NCBI GenBank assembly: GCA_027257055.1
Contig: JAPVLO010000115.1
Coordinates: 3,844,001-3,908,000, forward strand
Length of the DNA stretch: 64,000 nucleotides
From: Cephalopachus bancanus
Taxonomy: Eukaryota; Chordata; Mammalia; Primates; Tarsiidae
Direction of reading: 5' to 3'
In this document: piece by piece, positions 63,040-64,000 of the stretch
Layout of the letters: every line of letters begins with the position of its first letter
Numbering within the stretch: position 1 is the first letter of the stretch
Translations under genes and position numbers: made by a program
The notes under the pieces: model-generated
Databases searched by the model: none
Seen by the model: the letters and a program-made list of their open reading frames with translations, nothing else
What the model was told of the DNA's origin: nothing

Positions 63040-63640
63040 GGCCTCGGCAGGCGCTTAACACACGGTCCCTCCCGGCACCGACGCCGCGGAAGGGCCCCGA
63101 CCGTGGCCGAGCCGCCAGCTCCCCGCCCGCCGTCCCGGACCCGCGGGCCAGGGGTCGGCAGAGCACGGGGCTGCGCGGAGAGGTCCAGGGAGAGGCGCCC
63201 GGACGACGCCAGGCGGAGGGGAGGCGCGCACGGCCGGCCTTCGCGCAGGTGCAGAGCGTGGCCGAGGGGCCCCCGCCGCTCCCGGGCATCTCCCGCCCCG
63301 CCCGGCCCGCACTCACCCTCCACGCCGCGGGCGGGAAGCCCCAGCACCCACAGCAGCACCTGCCACCAGCCGAGGAGCCGCATGACGCGGGCGGGCAGGC
63401 GGCGGCGGCGGCGGGACCACCACCCGGGCCGAAGCGCAACCGGCGCACGGCCACGCGAGTCGCGCTGCCAGCCCAAGGAAGTCTGGAGGCGGCGAGCCTG
63501 GGAGCGCGGGCGCGGCCCCGCGTCGCCATCTTGACACCTGGCAGCCGCCGTGGGCGCCATTTTGGAGTCGGGCGGACGGGCTCTGGCCGGTGGCCGGCGC
63601 CGCGGGACTTGGGAGTGCGTTGGCAGCCAAGGACCAGGCG
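63040..63640. promoter_or_regulatory. TXNDC15: CpG island and promoter of TXNDC15 with paired YY1-like sites
   Basis: This is a CpG-dense block centred on TXNDC15 exon 1. Upstream of the start codon, two minus-strand YY1-type cores are visible: CAAGATGGCG (63,524-63,533) and CCAAAATGGCGC (63,554-63,565). They are about 30 bases apart and in the same orientation as the gene. YY1 sites of this form typically lie just inside the transcribed 5' UTR, so the start of transcription is probably near 63,560-63,600. A GCC-repeat tract at about 63,394-63,420 precedes the start codon. No TATA box is seen. Confidence 0.7.
63317..63383 (-). CDS. TXNDC15: TXNDC15 coding exon 1 (signal peptide)
   Basis: The minus-strand ATG at 63,383 starts MRLLGWWQVLLWVLGLPARG, a clear hydrophobic signal peptide matching the start of human TXNDC15. 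The exon encodes 22 codons plus one base and ends at a GTGAGT donor (63,311-63,316). Human annotation as I recall it begins 12 residues earlier, with a Met before VPAAGRRPPRV. Here the equivalent codon reads GTG and the frame is shifted by GCC-repeat length differences, so I chose the MRLL start. TXNDC15 is a membrane-anchored thioredoxin-like protein of the secretory pathway. Human loss-of-function alleles cause a Meckel-Gruber type ciliopathy. From this start the five exons total 1,053 bases, that is 350 residues plus stop, close to the human length counted from the same Met. Confidence 0.9.
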
Positions 63641-63899
63641 TCGCGAGTCGTTGCGATCTCTGCTGACCTCGGGGTCTAGAGCTGGGCTCGGCGGAGGCCC
63701 GTGGGCCTCTCTTTTTTAGCGCAAGGCAGGGTCTGGCTGCTTGGAGCACTGCGCCAAAGCCCAGAAGCCCACCGAGGTGCCGAAGCTTTGGAGCTGCCAA
63801 CCTTCAATCTCTTGCCTTTACCCGCGCTGCTCTACCTGGGGTTGCCGATAGAATACCAGATACTCAGTTAAATTCCCACTTTACATTAAAAGTGATTTT

Positions 63900-64000
63900 C
63901 TTTGAGGAGGAGGAGGAGGAATCTCACTCTTGCCCAAGCTGGAGTGCGGTGGCACGCTCACGGCCACTGCAAGCCTCGACCTGCTGGGCTCAGGCGATCC
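63900..64000 (-). mobile_element. Inverted lineage-specific Alu, cut by the window edge
   Basis: 'ggaatctcactcttgcccaa', 'gctggagtgcggtggcacgc' and 'ctcgacctgctgggctcagg' show the right-arm end of an inverted Alu. The rest lies outside the window. A GAGGAGGAGGAGGA run precedes it. Confidence 0.9.

Noticed and set aside
63003..63800. Open frame of 265 codons running through TXNDC15 exon 1, suggesting a 139-residue N-terminal extension
   Set aside because: The frame is open because of high G+C, the extra part is low-complexity, and it would bury the signal peptide. The right part runs into the intron.

Overview
This window looks like primate nuclear DNA. It has intron-split mammalian genes, dozens of Alu elements, LINE-1, LINE-2 and MIR repeats, and two CpG islands. 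Many Alus share changes that I do not associate with human AluY/AluS or with lemur/loris/galago Alus: a shortened 'GGCTCAGCCTG' head, 'GGATTGCCTGAGCC', and 'CTACAATAAATC' before the mid A-rich stretch. Others look like old AluJ/S copies. A non-anthropoid haplorrhine (tarsier-like) genome is my best inference, not a demonstrated fact. The gene pair matches human 5q31.1 (TXNDC15 then PCBD2), shown here in reverse, so both genes run on the minus strand.

Layout: bases 1-29,514 are PCBD2 intron 2. This intron continues off the left edge, and PCBD2 exons 3-4 were not found. PCBD2 exon 2 is at 29,515-29,646, intron 1 holds a dense Alu cluster (30.2-33.5 kb), and exon 1 (34,681-34,764) sits in a CpG island reaching about 35.3 kb. 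About 3.6 kb of mostly old sequence separates this from TXNDC15. TXNDC15 is complete: last exon and 3' UTR near 37.8-38.5 kb, exons 4, 3 and 2 at 41.6, 43.4 and 45.5-46.0 kb, and exon 1 at 63.3 kb in a second CpG island. The five coding exons join in frame to 350 codons, all with GT/AG splice sites.

TXNDC15 intron 1 (17.3 kb) is a record of nested transposition. An old L1M element (47.4-56.4 kb) was split by a nearly complete but broken L1 (49.3-55.7 kb) and by several Alus. A second, 5'-truncated L1 (58.9-61.5 kb) was later hit by a full Alu, a half-Alu monomer and an inverted Alu. Between them, inside an L2 3' end, lies a near-perfect 29-bp inverted repeat with an 11-base loop (58,388-58,456). 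This is the least expected structure in the window.

Other items are a decayed mariner transposase copy (about 40.5-41.15 kb), a MER1-type hAT element (23.2-23.9 kb), a (CA)23 microsatellite and four Alu-type units in a row (43.7-44.7 kb). No prokaryotic-type system, tRNA gene or intact mobile-element gene was seen. PCBD2 encodes a mitochondrial/cytoplasmic pterin dehydratase-like protein and TXNDC15 a ciliopathy-linked membrane thioredoxin-like protein. They are neighbours, but nothing here suggests that they act together.
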